Shown: piece after piece, positions 12,233-23,863 of the stretch | How the letters are laid out: the number at the start of each line of letters is the position of its first letter | Numbering within the stretch: the first letter of the stretch is position 1 | NCBI GenBank assembly: GCA_003290165.1 | Contig: QNQO01000831.1 | Location: 433,005-497,004 of the forward strand | Direction: 5' to 3' | Source: Berberis thunbergii | Lineage: Eukaryota; Streptophyta; Magnoliopsida; Ranunculales; Berberidaceae | Length of the DNA: 64,000 nucleotides | Notes under the pieces: model-generated | Seen by the model: the letters and a program-made list of their open reading frames with translations, nothing else | What the model was told of the DNA's origin: nothing | Databases searched by the model: none | Made by a program: the position numbers and the translations under genes

Positions 12233-12496
12233 TTAAGCAGTGCCAGCAATACAAATCCATTGACCTACAAAGAGAGCATCACAGTTGAGATTAGGGTTAA
12301 TAGCAGCAAAGTCTTCTGCACTCAACTTGTTGCTCTTGATGATATCAAAGCAAGTGTCACCACCCACTACTCCCTGAACAATTTCACATGATGGTGCAGC
12401 CGAGATTTTTGGCTTCCTGGCCTCAGTCATGCAAATGATGAGAAGGCAAGAGAGCACCAAAACTATGGCTGCTTTGTTGTTCTTCGTGGAAGCCAT
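12233..12496 (-). CDS. small secreted single-LysM protein, copy 1
   Basis: Intact 87-residue ORF. Residues 1-26 form a signal peptide (hydrophobic core AIVLVLSCLLIICM), and the rest is a short basic linker plus one LysM domain (CEIVQGVVGGDTCFDI...NPNLNCDALFVGQWICIAG) with the GDTC and NP-NLNC hallmarks. LysM domains bind N-acetylglucosamine polymers such as chitin or peptidoglycan, so an apoplastic, wall- or microbe-related role is likely but inferred. There is no kinase or GPI-anchor region. The single ATG has a TATA box about 85 bp upstream at 12580-12587. The paralogue at 41699-41962 differs at two residues (Ser to Pro after KPKI, Gly to Ser in GVVGG), and both copies remain open, unlike the neighbouring NDB copies. 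Confidence 0.92.
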   Translation of the reverse strand: MASTKNNKAAIVLVLSCLLIICMTEARKPKISAAPSCEIVQGVVGGDTCFDIIKSNKLSAEDFAAINPNLNCDALFVGQWICIAGTA

Positions 12497-12579
12497 TTTA
12501 TTACTCCTATTTAACTCTCCTTAAAAAATGAAGATCTCTCTCTGTTGTTTCTGAGTTGTTGGGTACTCTTGGCTAATCT

Positions 12580-12587
12580 TATTTATA
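12580..12587 (-). promoter_or_regulatory. TATA box of LysM gene copy 1
   Basis: TATAAATA on the minus strand, 84 bp upstream of the LysM ATG and conserved at the matching place in copy 2 (42050-42057). The spacing leaves a short 5' leader containing a cagagagagatc run. Confidence 0.65.
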
Positions 12588-12872
12588 GTTATGAATTGAT
12601 GAATGAATCCAACAGATGAGGCAAAAAAATGACTTTGTAATGTGATGATCAAAACAAGAGGCCTGCTTCTTAATAAGCTGAAATGTGTACTTATATATTT
12701 GGATTATTGGATTCAAAATTTTTTATTGTTGTCTTTGTGGGATTAAGGATACAAGGTGGGTGATCTTGGAATGATTCCCCATAGGCAGGCCGATCTATGT
12801 AGTTATAATTGCATGATTTATAGAAATTTAATGGAATTTGAGTTTCAAAGGCGTATGTCTATGTTACTATGA

Positions 12873-13495
12873 GGGTGTTTGTTTTTGTTTCTGAGTATAA
12901 TCGGAAGTCTTAATAAGAAGTGAGACACCTTGTTAAGAGTGTTTGTTTTTAATTCTGATAAAAAATTCAATTTGTGATTGGAATTAGCAACAAGGAGGTG
13001 CTAATCACTTAGCACTGAGTGCTTACTAAAACATTATTCCAATAGTAACCTTAAAATAATATTGTAATGACAAATGTTGTCTCCATCTTAAAAACAAGTA
13101 GGGCTAAATTTTGACACTACACATTCATTCTCTTCACCAAGCATTGTCGTTCTAGCTACCTTCACAATGACTCTTCAACGGTAAGAAACCTATCTCTTTT
13201 GTTTTCTTCATCTTGATTTTCTTTCTCTGTAATTTCCAGGCTTTCTTCATCTCTCCATCTCTTGTATATTTTCAAGTTTTCATTATGTAACATGTAGTTT
13301 TGAAAGTTTTGACAAATTGATCACCATGGTATAATGTCAGGTTTCAAACCCATCATTTCTCCATTCTTGTATTGTCTCCTCATTAGAGCAAAATTGTTAA
13401 ACAGTTCTCATCCAGCACCAAAAAACAAATATCTTTTAATTTTACAGATTCTAATTAGCAACCATTCAAAAGCAAAACAAACAGTTCATTCAGAA
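12873..13495. repeat. GGGTGTTTG-type repeat, copy b
   Basis: Begins GGGTGTTTGTTTTTG. Its far end, read on the other strand, resembles it (CTGTTTGTTTTGCTTTTGAA), giving imperfect inverted ends of about 28 bases. It contains a second internal gtgtttgttttt. A small non-autonomous TIR element is likely. The homologous piece in segment copy 2 is at 42343-42965. Confidence 0.5.
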
Positions 13496-14117
13496 CCTCG
13501 TTGAAAACTTTTAACTCCAGTTAGTAGTTAGCTTCTAAGCACTTAAAAAAAACGTGACTTATGTTTTACAACCTCAGTTTCTTAATCTCTTATGGTGTTA
13601 GAACAAAGTAACTAGTTAATATACTTCGTAATTAGGTTAATTTATTAATTTGCAATATTTTCCTACTTAAGGATCTACGGCATATATCTGTTGATCCTTG
13701 AGAAGTTGATCAGCATATACATGCTGCATGCCTTGATCAAAGGAGAAATACAACAATTTTTCCTTGTTGATTTGGGATAGCTAGCCTCCAAGTTTGTAAC
13801 GAAACAGGGGAGTTTTGAATAACAACTTCAATGCCCAGATGACATGGGTTACGAAAGTTTTAACCATCAGTGTGGGGAGACTATTTTGTCAGTAATAGAT
13901 TGCGATTGCTCTGCTGAATTCATAAATAGCCTTAACACAACGTCATGGTTTTGCAACGAAATGATACCATTCGAGTGATTGTATTTAGGACATCTTTATT
14001 TTTCATTAATACAAAGGTTTAGGGTCCTTCATACTCTACTTGCTTTTCAATTTTTTTAATAATATAATAAGTTATTAAAATCTTAGCAGAAAAAATTGAA
14101 AAACAAAGAAGAACATA
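13496..14117. other. duplicated non-coding stretch
   Basis: Matches 42966-43610 in copy 2. Copy 2 has a 61-codon ORF at 43285-43470 that is broken here by the absence of about 22 bases (tccaaaatg...ggcag). No family was recognised, so coding status is doubtful. Confidence 0.35.
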
Positions 14118-14264
14118 CCTCGGTTTGATGAGCAGGATATAACAATATGTGGAAGCTTGAATAAACCTCAATTTGAAGCTGTGAGAAATTAGTCGATGGC
14201 GATGAATCTTCAACCAATACTGTTGAAGTTGCTTGTTGTTGAAGCAGTTGAAGTTGCTGAAATT
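14118..14264 (-). pseudogene. unidentified internal exon, copy 1 (11-bp deletion)
   Basis: On the minus strand a pyrimidine-rich tract ending in actcag precedes an open stretch coding for a Gln-rich start (EFQQLQLLQQQ), followed by VLVEDSSPSTNF and a gtatgt donor. Copy 2 (43611-43767) keeps IEEVGRFIQASTYCYI in frame. Copy 1 lacks 11 bases between short gagg repeats, which shifts the frame. The gene family is not recognised. The exon-like layout is visible, but the parent gene is absent from the window. Confidence 0.4.
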
Positions 14265-16912
14265 CTGAGTAAAAAAAAAACGATGAAGAAGAAGAAGGTG
14301 ATGGAAAACTTCATCATCACCTCAATTTAATGATTAGGGTTTTATTTTGTGAAGATTAAAGGGCAGACTGCCTTTAGAATTTTAGTGGGGGCGAATAGCC
14401 ACCCACCATATATAAAAAAAAACAAAAACAAAAAACAAAAACTTTTTTCCTTAAGCTTTTCTTTTCTCCTTCTTCTCGTTTCCTTCTTCTTAATGGCGGC
14501 TGACAGTGGCGAGGTGATGAAGATGGGAAGAAGATGGAGGTCGGTGGGGAAAGTGGTCGATCATGTTGTGGATCAGGAGGTCGAACAATCAGTCAATGTT
14601 GGAAGTTGCGATCGGTAGCTTGGGGGTTGTGGAAGGGGCGATCGACTGGTTGAAGTTGTCGATGGGTTTCTATGGCTGGATTTGACAATGGCTGGAAAGA
14701 CGTGATCGACGTTGGTTGTAGGGGTTCAGATTGTCAATCCAGCTGTTGGCTCGATTGGGGGGCTGTCGATTGAGGTGTTGGGGGTGTTGATGATTGACAG
14801 TGGAAGAAGAGTGGCGGTCGGCCTGTTGCAGGGGTGGGTTGTCATTCGACAGTTGCTAGCAGTAAGAGGAGTTCAAAAGGGAAAGATGGAAATCGAGATG
14901 GCGAGTCCCAAGCAAGATGATTTGGGATGCTTGCGATGGCTGCGCAATCCTTTGCGATTTTGGTGAGTTTTCTTCATACTATAACATAGTTTTGTATGAA
15001 ATTGTTTTTGGAATCAAGGTTAGGTTTTTATATTTAATCAATCTTCTTCCCAAAATTTCGTTCAATAAGTTTACTGATTTAGGTGTTTTTGCTAGTTTTA
15101 TGTTAAAATTTTCAATGGGTTTTCCTTCCCCAATTTGCTTGGTGTTGTTACTGTTAATATCTTTGTTATTTTGTTTGCTAGTGTTGGTACTGATGATACT
15201 TATCATACCGGATTCTAATAACAATAGTTCATGTTTAGTATTGGAATATATTTAGGAAGTGGAATCTTTGCTTGTGTGTAATGAAATCCTTGCTTTAGTT
15301 ATTGGTTCATTATATGATGCAATGAAACTTTCCTGCTGCATTTGGTTCACACTCCTTCACTGTCCCTTGATTCTTGAATATGAATATGGTATGACAGTAA
15401 ATGAGGAAGATGCTCGCAACAAAAGCTCCTCAGATTTTCTACTTTGCTTGTTGTTGCAAACCCACAACAAATACAAAAGAAATGATGAGTAGGATGTTTC
15501 CCCCTAGGGGAAAAACATGTTTAGGTGAAGGATTTTGACATTTAGAGGGATTATGCAAACTGAAAGTGAATTTGGTGAGGGGTTTTATCTCCTTCCATGA
15601 AATCTTTGTTCTAAATGAAGACCCAAAAGAGGGGCAGAAATTTGGAGAAATGATATTGCAAGAGATTAATATTGTGGAGCAAGGTTTCTTCTTAGTCATC
15701 TTCATTTTGGAAAGGCGTTTCTAGATGTGTTTTGTTTGAGAGGGTTTTGGCATAGAGGTTTGTTCATGATAATTGTGTTAAAGGCCTTGAAAGATTTGTT
15801 CCAGTAAAACATGTCCATTGTTAGATTGTAAAGTTCAAATGAACCCATTTGGAATCAGTTTATCTCCCATATAAACAAAAAGAGAATTGGAGGTTGGTCC
15901 CGCAGTAGTAGATGATTCATATAGTCTTCATTGCAGGGTAGCGATGTTGAAATTTGGGATGGATATATTGTTGTTCTTGTATTGATAAAGTGCTCTGAAC
16001 TTTGAGAATATATGTCCTTTTTATGGTTCATGAACGTATACTTGAGATTTCATTTTTGTATATGTGCATGATTACCTTAAAGGAAGAAACTAAATGCTCA
16101 TTCAACCATTGAATGAGAACTACATGTCTTCCTAAAGGTAAAAATGTGTTTTTTCAATATTTCAATAATAGTCTAATATGGCTATGAATTGTATTGTTGT
16201 TGCATTTATGAGGATTGATAACTCATAAATTTTATTTATTGGTAATAAATAATGCATATTTATTTATTAGGATGATAACACCTTTGCCTCAATGAGGAAC
16301 TACCTGATGGTGTGGTTGTTTATTCTTTTGTTTATTTTGATGTTGTCATATGCGGATTTATTGATTTTGGAATGAAGATTTCTCACGCCAGCTTTATTGC
16401 TGACCCAAGTGAGTTTTTGCTTCTTGGGTACATTCCTTTGGGAATGCAGCCGATTAGCTTTTCAGATTTAGAGACTTTTGAGCCGCGTTATTGGAGTTTT
16501 GTTAGCGTTACCTTTGTTTGACTCGCGCGATGAATAGTTGATAGGGTATTTATGGTTTATTAAAAAGTTATGACTTTGTTGATCATATGGTTGGTGCATT
16601 ATGAATAAGTTGTATAGTATGATGTATGGCAGATATTGACGTATCATGAACTGTGGATCATTATTTTTATGTTTTAATTGTTACTGATTTTTATTCTGCT
16701 CATACCAGCTTTAGTCGACCCATTTTGCTTTGTTTTGTGGCAATTTGATGTAATTTCATTTCTGAGAACTTTTATGTGTGAATGTGGTCAGGTTGTATCT
16801 TATGTGTCATTTGTAGGAATTCCTGTAACAATTCCTCGGATGTGGGAATGGGTAGAGAAGTAAGATATTTTGTTTGATTAGAGTGTGTTTGTTTTGGGTT
16901 TTTTCAGTGAGA

Positions 16913-17364
16913 TGATGTCGCGTCGTACAAGGAATATAGATGATATATATGGTACATTTGGAGGTAAAGTTCCTAGGAGTTATAATCTGGACCACAATGC
17001 GATTACCACATTGATACAAGGTTTAAGGCAATGTAGTTCCCATGATGATCCATTTGCTCGTCGAAATAAAGCTTTCTTTGGACTTGGAGGTAAGAGGTTT
17101 AATGGGAATGAGGGAGCTATAGCAGCAGATCGTTGTCTCCGTAAAACAGATGTGATATTGGAATGGATGAGTATTGTGTCAGAGCAGCGTAGTGAATTGC
17201 CAACTCACCAGTTTGATGGAGATGCGTTAAATTGGTGGGATTCTATGCGACAGACTCGTGATGTAGTTGGTATGACTTGGGAAACTTTTGTTGTGTTGTT
17301 TGAACGTCAGTTCAATCCTGCAGCAGCAAAAACACAGTTAGTTGATCAATTCATTAAGTTATAG
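16913..17364 (+). pseudogene. gag fragment of the Tekay-like element
   Basis: ATG-initiated frame (MMSRRTRNIDDI) with the retrotransposon gag core (HQFDGDALNWWDSMRQ, WETFVVLFERQF) ending in a premature TAG. Homologous gag codons continue in the same and shifted frames to about 17940, including the capsid tail. The zinc knuckle at about 17790 lacks roughly 24 bases present in the second copy (near 33560-33585), so it is deleted. Gag would form the virus-like particle; this copy cannot. Confidence 0.85.
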
Positions 17365-18175
17365 CAAGGTCAACGAATTGTAGTTGAGTATGTGACTGAG
17401 TTTAATCAGCTTAGTCAGTGTGCGCCATATCTGGTAGATACTCTGGAGAAGAAAATTTTGAAGTTCTTGCATGGATTAAATCTTTTCTTGAAGAGATAGT
17501 TAATACTAATGGTTGATAAACCTTTTGACGAACTTTATAACGCGACCTTGAGACAAGAAAGTGTGGAGATATAGTGTAAAAAGGTGGTAGATTATAATCG
17601 AAGGATATTTCATGGTAGTAGTGGACAAAGGTTTGATAGGGATAAGAAAGGTCGCCAAGGAGAGGTTCAGGGCCAGCAACGGCAGCCGAGTAGGAGAGGA
17701 CCAGTGAAAGGAGGTAACCAGATGATAGATGGACATAAACAACATGGAAAGTATATTCGAGGGGACTAGATTGAAGTAAAGCAGGTATGTTATATTTGTG
17801 AATTGTCCTAAGGGAAATGAAAAGCCACAGAACTAGCATGAACAAAGTGGTCAGGGAAACCAGGGCCCGTGTGTTATGAGTGTGGTCAGCAGGGGCACAT
17901 TTCTTGATTCTGTACTCGCCCACAACGGGTTGCTCTTTGTGGTAGTGGTGGTGGGAGAGATCAGCATGCTACCGTCTCAGTGTCGTCGGTTCTTTTAGCT
18001 GCTGTTTCTGGTCAGGGAAATGTAGAGGGTATGTATTTTTTTATTCTTATAAAGTTAGCATTGCTTATGCATGTTTTACAATTCATGATATTCATATATA
18101 TGAAATCCACGATAGTTTGAACATGATTGGCGTAATTTTGAATTTTGTGAATATTAGGGTATGTGATGTCTTTTC

Positions 18176-19500
18176 AATCGCGGTTGCGGGTGCTTTTCGA
18201 TACTAGTGCTTATAGATCCATTATTTCTAGGCAATTTGTAAAGAGATATCATTTAGTAGTTGTGCCCTTACAATAGTTTTTAAGAGTTCAGTGTCCTTTG
18301 GGTGGATCAGTTATGTTTGGTGAATGTTGTCCTCAATTCGAGTTTTCTATCTCTGGTCGTGTCTTGTTTAATTTTGTTGTGTTGGGTTTTGAGGGTTTTC
18401 ACTTGATTCTAGGGATGAATTGGTTGTCCAGTTATCTAGTGATCTTAGACTGTGTAAGTAGGATGACCCTTACTTTTTCTGGTGCATCTCCTTGTGTTTT
18501 GAAGTGTGATTCTAGCTCTTATTCAGTGATGTTCAGTTTCCTTGGTTCTGTTGAGATTCCTAAACTTGAAATTAGTGATGTTGAGGTTGTTCGAGATTTT
18601 CCCGATGTTTTCCAGGAGGTTTTTAGTCTTCCTCCTCGTCAAGAGGTAGAGTTTAGGATATACCTCATCCCGGGTACAACACCGATATCGAAATCCGCTT
18701 ATCGTCTTGCCCCTAAGCAATTGAAGGAAATGAAGGTGCAACTCGAGGATTTACTACGTAAGGGGTAAGCTATTGTGTATTTAAATGGATGCTTTTATTT
18801 ATCATCTATATTAGAGGTCGACTATCATTAATTCTTTTGAGGTGTGTATGATTCTTAGATTTATTCAACCAAGTAATTCTTGTTGGGGTGCACCTGCAAT
18901 ATTTGTATCAAATAAGGATGGACCATTAAGGATGTGCATTGACTATCGAGAATTAAATAAGGTCACTATCAAGAATAAGTATCCACTTCCACACATTGAT
19001 GATTTATTAAATCAGTTGAGAGGTGCCATGGTATTTTCAAAACTTGATCTTCGGTCCAGGTACCATCAGTTGAGGGTTGAAGAACAAAGTATTCCATTGA
19101 TTGCTTTCATAACTCGGAGGATGTGATGTCGTTTGGTTTGAGTTGAGGGTTGAAGAACAAAGTATCCATTGAGGATGTGATGCTGTTTGGTTTGACAAAT
19201 GCTCCAGCTTCTTTATGGATCTAATGAATCGAGTATTCCACCAGTACTTGGATCAGTTTGTTAAAGTGTTCATTGATGATAGTTTAGCATATTCGAGGAG
19301 TAATGAGAACATAAGGAACACCTTCACATTGTATTGCAGACTTTGAGAGACCACCAGTTATATGCGAAGTTTAGTAAATGTCATTTTTGGGAATCGGAGG
19401 TTCGATTTCTAGGGCATGTGATTTCTAGCAGTGGTATTGTCATGGATCCTGAGAAAATTGAGGCAGTTAAGTCTTTGAAGAAACCAACTACTGTGTAAGA
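18176..19500 (+). pseudogene. protease and reverse transcriptase remnants
   Basis: Protease motif reads LFDTSAYRS, where the second fragment at about 33976 has LFDTGASRS, so the catalytic DTG is lost. Downstream are the family's protease tail (LILGMNWLSSY), the linker before reverse transcriptase (SAYRLAPKQLKEMK) and RT blocks [18 protein letters not shown] and [14 protein letters not shown] degenerate active site reads FIDDSLAYS near 19270. Several stops and frameshifts are present, and a short internal duplication of gttgagggttgaagaacaaag occurs at 19070-19165. Confidence 0.85.
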
Positions 19501-19736
19501 GATTTGTAGTTTTCTTGGTCTAGCTGGGTATTATCTCCGATTTATTGAGAAATTTCGATTATTGTCGTACCAATGACAACTTTGACTAGGAAGAATATTA
19601 TGTTTGTGTGGATTGATGAATGTGAGCAAGCATTTGAAACATTGAAGTTGACATCAACACCTGTGTTGTTGATTCTTTTTTCCGGTGTGAAGTTTGTAGT
19701 TTTTACAGTGCTTGTGGCTCTAGTTTAGGGTGTGTT

Positions 19737-20150
19737 TTGATGCAAGTAGGTAAAGTGGTAGAGTATGCTTCTCGCCAATTGAAACCCCATGAGAGGAGAT
19801 ATCCCACCCATGACTTAGAGTTGGCAACAGTGGTTTTTGCATTGAAGATTTGGAGGCATTATCTATATGGTGAGAAATTTGAGGTGTATACGGATCACAA
19901 AAGTTTAAAATATATTTTCTCTCAGAAGGAATTAAACATGAGGCAACAAAGATGGGTTGAATTTCTAAGTAGTAATGATTTTGAGATTCAATATCAGCCT
20001 GGAAAGGCGAATGTAGTTGATGATGCTTTGAGTCGACGACATGTGGAAATAACTTCTTTGATTATTCAGGAGTATCAGGTGTTGGAAGTGGTTGCTTATT
20101 TTGATGTTCAACCTATTTCTGCGTCAAGAGATGTAATTATGGCTAGTTTG
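19737..20150 (+). pseudogene. RNase H remnant of the Tekay-like element
   Basis: Open stretch with [38 protein letters not shown] and ALSRR, all typical of the Ty3/gypsy RNase H and connection region. It ends at MASL, where sequence passes abruptly into catcatcacctca of the host segment. No integrase follows. Confidence 0.85.
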
Positions 20151-20163
20151 CATCATCACCTCA

Positions 20164-20501
20164 TCAGATTATAAAATTAGAAGGGGGCTATTCATCATCA
20201 TCGATTCTTTGAGTTAGGGCTCCTTTTTGTGTATGTGTGAGAGTGAAGAGAGAGCGTGTGTATGTGAGAGATATACACACCCCGCGTATATTTTTGGTGT
20301 CATTTAGACACGTGTGGGTTTAACGTCATTGACTCTATGTAGGAAAATCTCTGCATTTGTATTCTTCGATCTCCCCAGTGAAGCTATTCTCTTTGTCCAT
20401 AGACATAGGCAAACTTGCCGAACCACGTTAAATCGATTGTTGGTACTTGTTTTATCTTATTTTCATCGACTTTACATTGCTTTGATTATATTTGATTTAT
20501 T
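20164..20501 (+). repeat. copia-type LTR fragment, copy 1
   Basis: Matches 43830-44180 in copy 2. It holds a gtgtgtgtgaga run and a block (cttgccgaaccacgttaaat) typical of the R/U5 part of Tork-type copia LTRs. It is split from its U5 end and gag at 23864 by the LTR block that follows. Confidence 0.6.
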
Positions 20502-23500
20502 TGTAACACCCCTACTTTTCCAATGGCAATAAAAATTTATGCAACTAAAATTCAATTGAAATTTTTATTTTAAAATCTTCTTTTGTTTGACAAGTTGTAT
20601 TTTTCGAAACGCTTAACTTTCTTTTCTCTACCGAATCTCGGGACGAGATTCTTTTGAGTTGTATATATTGTAGCACCCCGTAATTTTTGTACTTACTGAA
20701 TTTTTTATTATATTTTTGTGTGATTGTCTTCATTAAGTTATGGGCATACGTATGAGCTATTTGTTTGTCTATGTGATGTGTAGTTTGTTTATTTAAGAAT
20801 TAATTTCCTACTTATCTTCCTCTACCGAATCTCGGGACGAGATTCTTTTGAGTTGTATATATTGTAATACCCGCTTAATTAAATAAATATATAAAAAAAT
20901 TCTTATTTATTAATTGGGGCATATATTGTAATCTCATTTATTGGGAAAAAGATTTGTTTTGTTTGCCATGGCTAAATAGGATAAAGTGTGTGTATTTAGC
21001 CAAAAATTTGTAAACCCTAATGTTGATGGGTTGTTACTAAATTGTATTTGGGCTTGGTTTTAGGCTTTCATAAACTAATGATTAGGGTTTTATTTTGTGA
21101 AGATTAAAGGGCGGACTGCCTTTATAATTTTAGTGGGGGCGAATAGCCACCCACCATATATAAATTTTTTTTCCTTAAGCTTTTCTTTTCTTCTTCTTCT
21201 CGTTTCCTTCTTCTTAATGGCGACTGACAGTGGCGAGGTGATGGAGATGGAGGTCGGTGGGGAAAGTGGTCGATCAGGTTGTGGATCAGGAGGTCGAACA
21301 ATTAGTCAATGTTGGAAGTTGTGATCGGTAGCTTGGGGGTTGTGGAAGGGGCGATCGACTAGTTGAAGTTGTCGATGGGTTTCTACGGCTGGATTTGACA
21401 ATGGCTGGAAAGACGTGATCGACGTTGGTTGTAGGGGTTCAGATTGTCAATCGAGCAGTTGGCTCGACTGGGGCTGTCGATTGAGGTGTTGGGGGTGTTG
21501 ATGATTGACAATGGAAGAAGAGTGGCGATCGGCCTGTTGCAGGGGTGGGTTGTCATTCGACAGTTGCTAGCAGGAAAAGGAGTTCAAAAGGGAAAGATGG
21601 AAATCGAGATGGCGAATCGCAGGCAAGACGATTTGGGATGCTTGCGATGGCTGCGCAATCCTTTGCGATTTTGGTGAGTTTTCTTCATATTATAACATAG
21701 TTTTGTATGAAATTGTTCTTGGAATCAAGGTTAGGTTTTGATATTTAATCAATCTTCTTCCGCAAATTTCGTTCAATAAGTTTACTGATTTAGGTGTTTT
21801 TGCTAGTTTTATGTTAAAATTTTCAATGGGTTTTCCTTCCCCAATTTGCTTGGTGTTGTTACTGTTAATATCTCAGTTATTTTGTTTGCTAGTGTTGGTA
21901 CTGATGATACCTATCATACTGGATTCTAATAACAGTAGTTCATGTTTAGTATTGGAATATATTTAGGAAGTGGAATCTTTGCTTGTGTGTAATGAAATCC
22001 TTGCTTCAGTTATTGGTTCATTATATGATGCAATGAAACTTTCTTGCTGCATTTGGTTCCCACTCCTTCACTGTCCCTTGATTCTTGAATATGAATATGG
22101 TATGACAGTAAATGAGGAAGATGCTCACAACAAAAGCTCCTCAGATTTTCAACTTTTCTTGTTGTTGCAAACCCACAACAAATACAAAAGAAATGATGAG
22201 TAGGATGTTTCCCCCTAGGGGAAAACATGTTTAGGTGAAGGATTTTGACATTTAGAGGGATTATGCAAACTGAAAGTAAATTTGGTGAGGGGTTTTATCT
22301 CCTTCCATGAAATCTTTGTTCTAAATGAAGACCCAAAAGAGGGGCGGAAATTTGGAGAAATGATATTGCAAGAGATTAATATTGTGGCGCAAGGTTTCTT
22401 CTTAGTCATCTTCATTTTGGAAAGGCGTTTCTAGATGTGTTTTGTTTGAGAGGGTTTTGGCATAGAGGTTTGTTCATGATAATTGTGTTAAAGGCCTTGA
22501 AAGATTTGTTCCAGTAAAATATGTCCACTATTAGATTGTAAAGTTCAAATGAACCCCTTTGGAATCAGTTTATCTCCCATATAAACAAAAAGAGAATTGG
22601 AGGTTGGTCCCACAGTAATAGATTATTCATATAGTCTTCATTGCAGGGTAGTGATGTTGAAATTTGGGATGGATATATTGTTATTCTTGTATTGATAAAG
22701 TGCTCTGAAGTTTGAGAATATATGTCCTTTTCATGGTTCATGAACGTATACTTGAGATGAAAATGCATGAAGATTGTCTATTTTCTTTGAACTAATTTCT
22801 TAATGAATAATGGTGGATACTGTGGTTGATTTACTTATGGTTGACAAAGTGTCACCATAAAAGAGTTTTGAGTTTTAGTTGATATTTTTGTTATGCTCTT
22901 TTCCACAACTCCGAAGAAAAAAAAATGTGAAAAGAAAAGAAATTTTTGTATACAGACTTGCTTGTGTACGTGTGATATTATTATTGGTATGCAGACTTGC
23001 TTGCATATCGGTGCACCGTTCCATGTGAGTTCGATTGTACGTGTAGGTTTAGGAAGAATATTTGCCAGTGATCGAACTTTGGGTGAGATGACATGTTCCT
23101 CGAAGTGGGACCCCACTTGGAACATGTACGCTCCGAGTGGTTTCGATGGCAAGGGAGGCACACTTGGGTGAGGTGTGTTCGGCACAAGGAAGATAGTGCG
23201 ATTGTGGAAAAGAAGCGAGATTTCATTTTTGTATATGTGCATGATTACCTTAAAGGAAGAAACTAAATGCTCATTCAATCATTGAATGAGAACTACATGT
23301 CTTCCTAAAGGTAGAAAATGTGTTTTGTCAATATTTCAATAATAGTCTAATATGACTATGAATTGTATTGTTGTTGCATTTATGAGGATTGATAACTCAT
23401 AAATTTTATTTATTAGTAATAAATAATGCATATTTATTTATTAGGATGATAACACCTTTGCCTCAATGAGGAACTACCTGATGGTGTGGTTGTTTATTGT

Positions 23501-23863
23501 TTTGTTTATTTTGATGTTGTCATATGCGGATTTATTGATTTTGGGATGAAGATTTCTCACACCAGCTTTATTGCTGACACAAGTGAGTTTTTGCTTCTTG
23601 GGTACATTCCTTTGAGAATGTAGCCGATTAGTTTTTCAGGTTTAGACACTTTTGAGCAGCGTTACTGGAGTTCCGTTAATGGAGCTAGCAATGTCAGAGT
23701 CTCTCCGGGTTAGATTTTTATTTGTTTCAGTAATTAAATCATGTTTAGTTGTTGCTGCTATTTGTTTCTGTTATTGAATTTTCATGTCCCGAGTTTTGGG
23801 GGAAACGGATAATCCTACGTGGATTTTAGGATTTTCGTTTTCTTTGAAAATCAGGGCGTGACA
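20502..23863 (+). mobile_element. chromovirus LTR block with three successive LTR-like starts
   Basis: Absent from copy 2 at 44178. It contains TGTAACACCCC at 20502, TGTAGCACCCC at 20669 and TGTAATACCCG at 20863, the latter two each preceded by the same 46-bp sequence (accgaatctcgggacgag...), which resembles the 3' end of Tekay/Del-type pol. The last start opens a long LTR (20863-23863, ending GGGCGTGACA) of about 3.0 kb including a 463-bp insertion. This LTR is homologous to 14325-16520. No target duplication was found, so it looks like a solo LTR plus stacked remnants. Confidence 0.75.
22759..23221. mobile_element. 463-bp insertion inside the long LTR
   Basis: Sequence present here but absent at the matching place of the other LTR copy (near 16035). 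It is bounded by gagat on both sides (22754-22758 and 23217-23221), which looks like a 5-bp target duplication. Inside is an imperfect palindrome around 23089-23127 (acatgttcc...ggaacatgt). No coding signal was seen, and the element class is unknown. Confidence 0.55.

Larger units (their letters stand above)
14325..20150 (+). mobile_element. truncated Tekay-like gypsy chromovirus inserted in segment copy 1
   Basis: A 5.8-kb insertion absent from copy 2. It contains a partial LTR (14325 to about 16520, homologous to 21077-23680), then leader, gag, protease, reverse transcriptase and RNase H remnants, and stops before integrase. Neither end is a proper LTR terminus. The insertion is flanked by catcatcacctca at 14312-14324 and 20151-20163, which is present once in copy 2. 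The truncated ends and 13-bp duplication do not fit ordinary integrase-made insertion. Confidence 0.85.

Noticed and set aside
12161..12391. Plus-strand ORF over the LysM gene, also at 41627-41857
   Set aside because: Antisense to a gene with signal peptide and complete LysM motif; its composition is explained by the opposite strand.
17411..17923. 170-codon minus-strand ORF, with a counterpart at 33162-33705
   Set aside because: Antisense to the gag region of the Tekay-like elements; no recognisable protein features.
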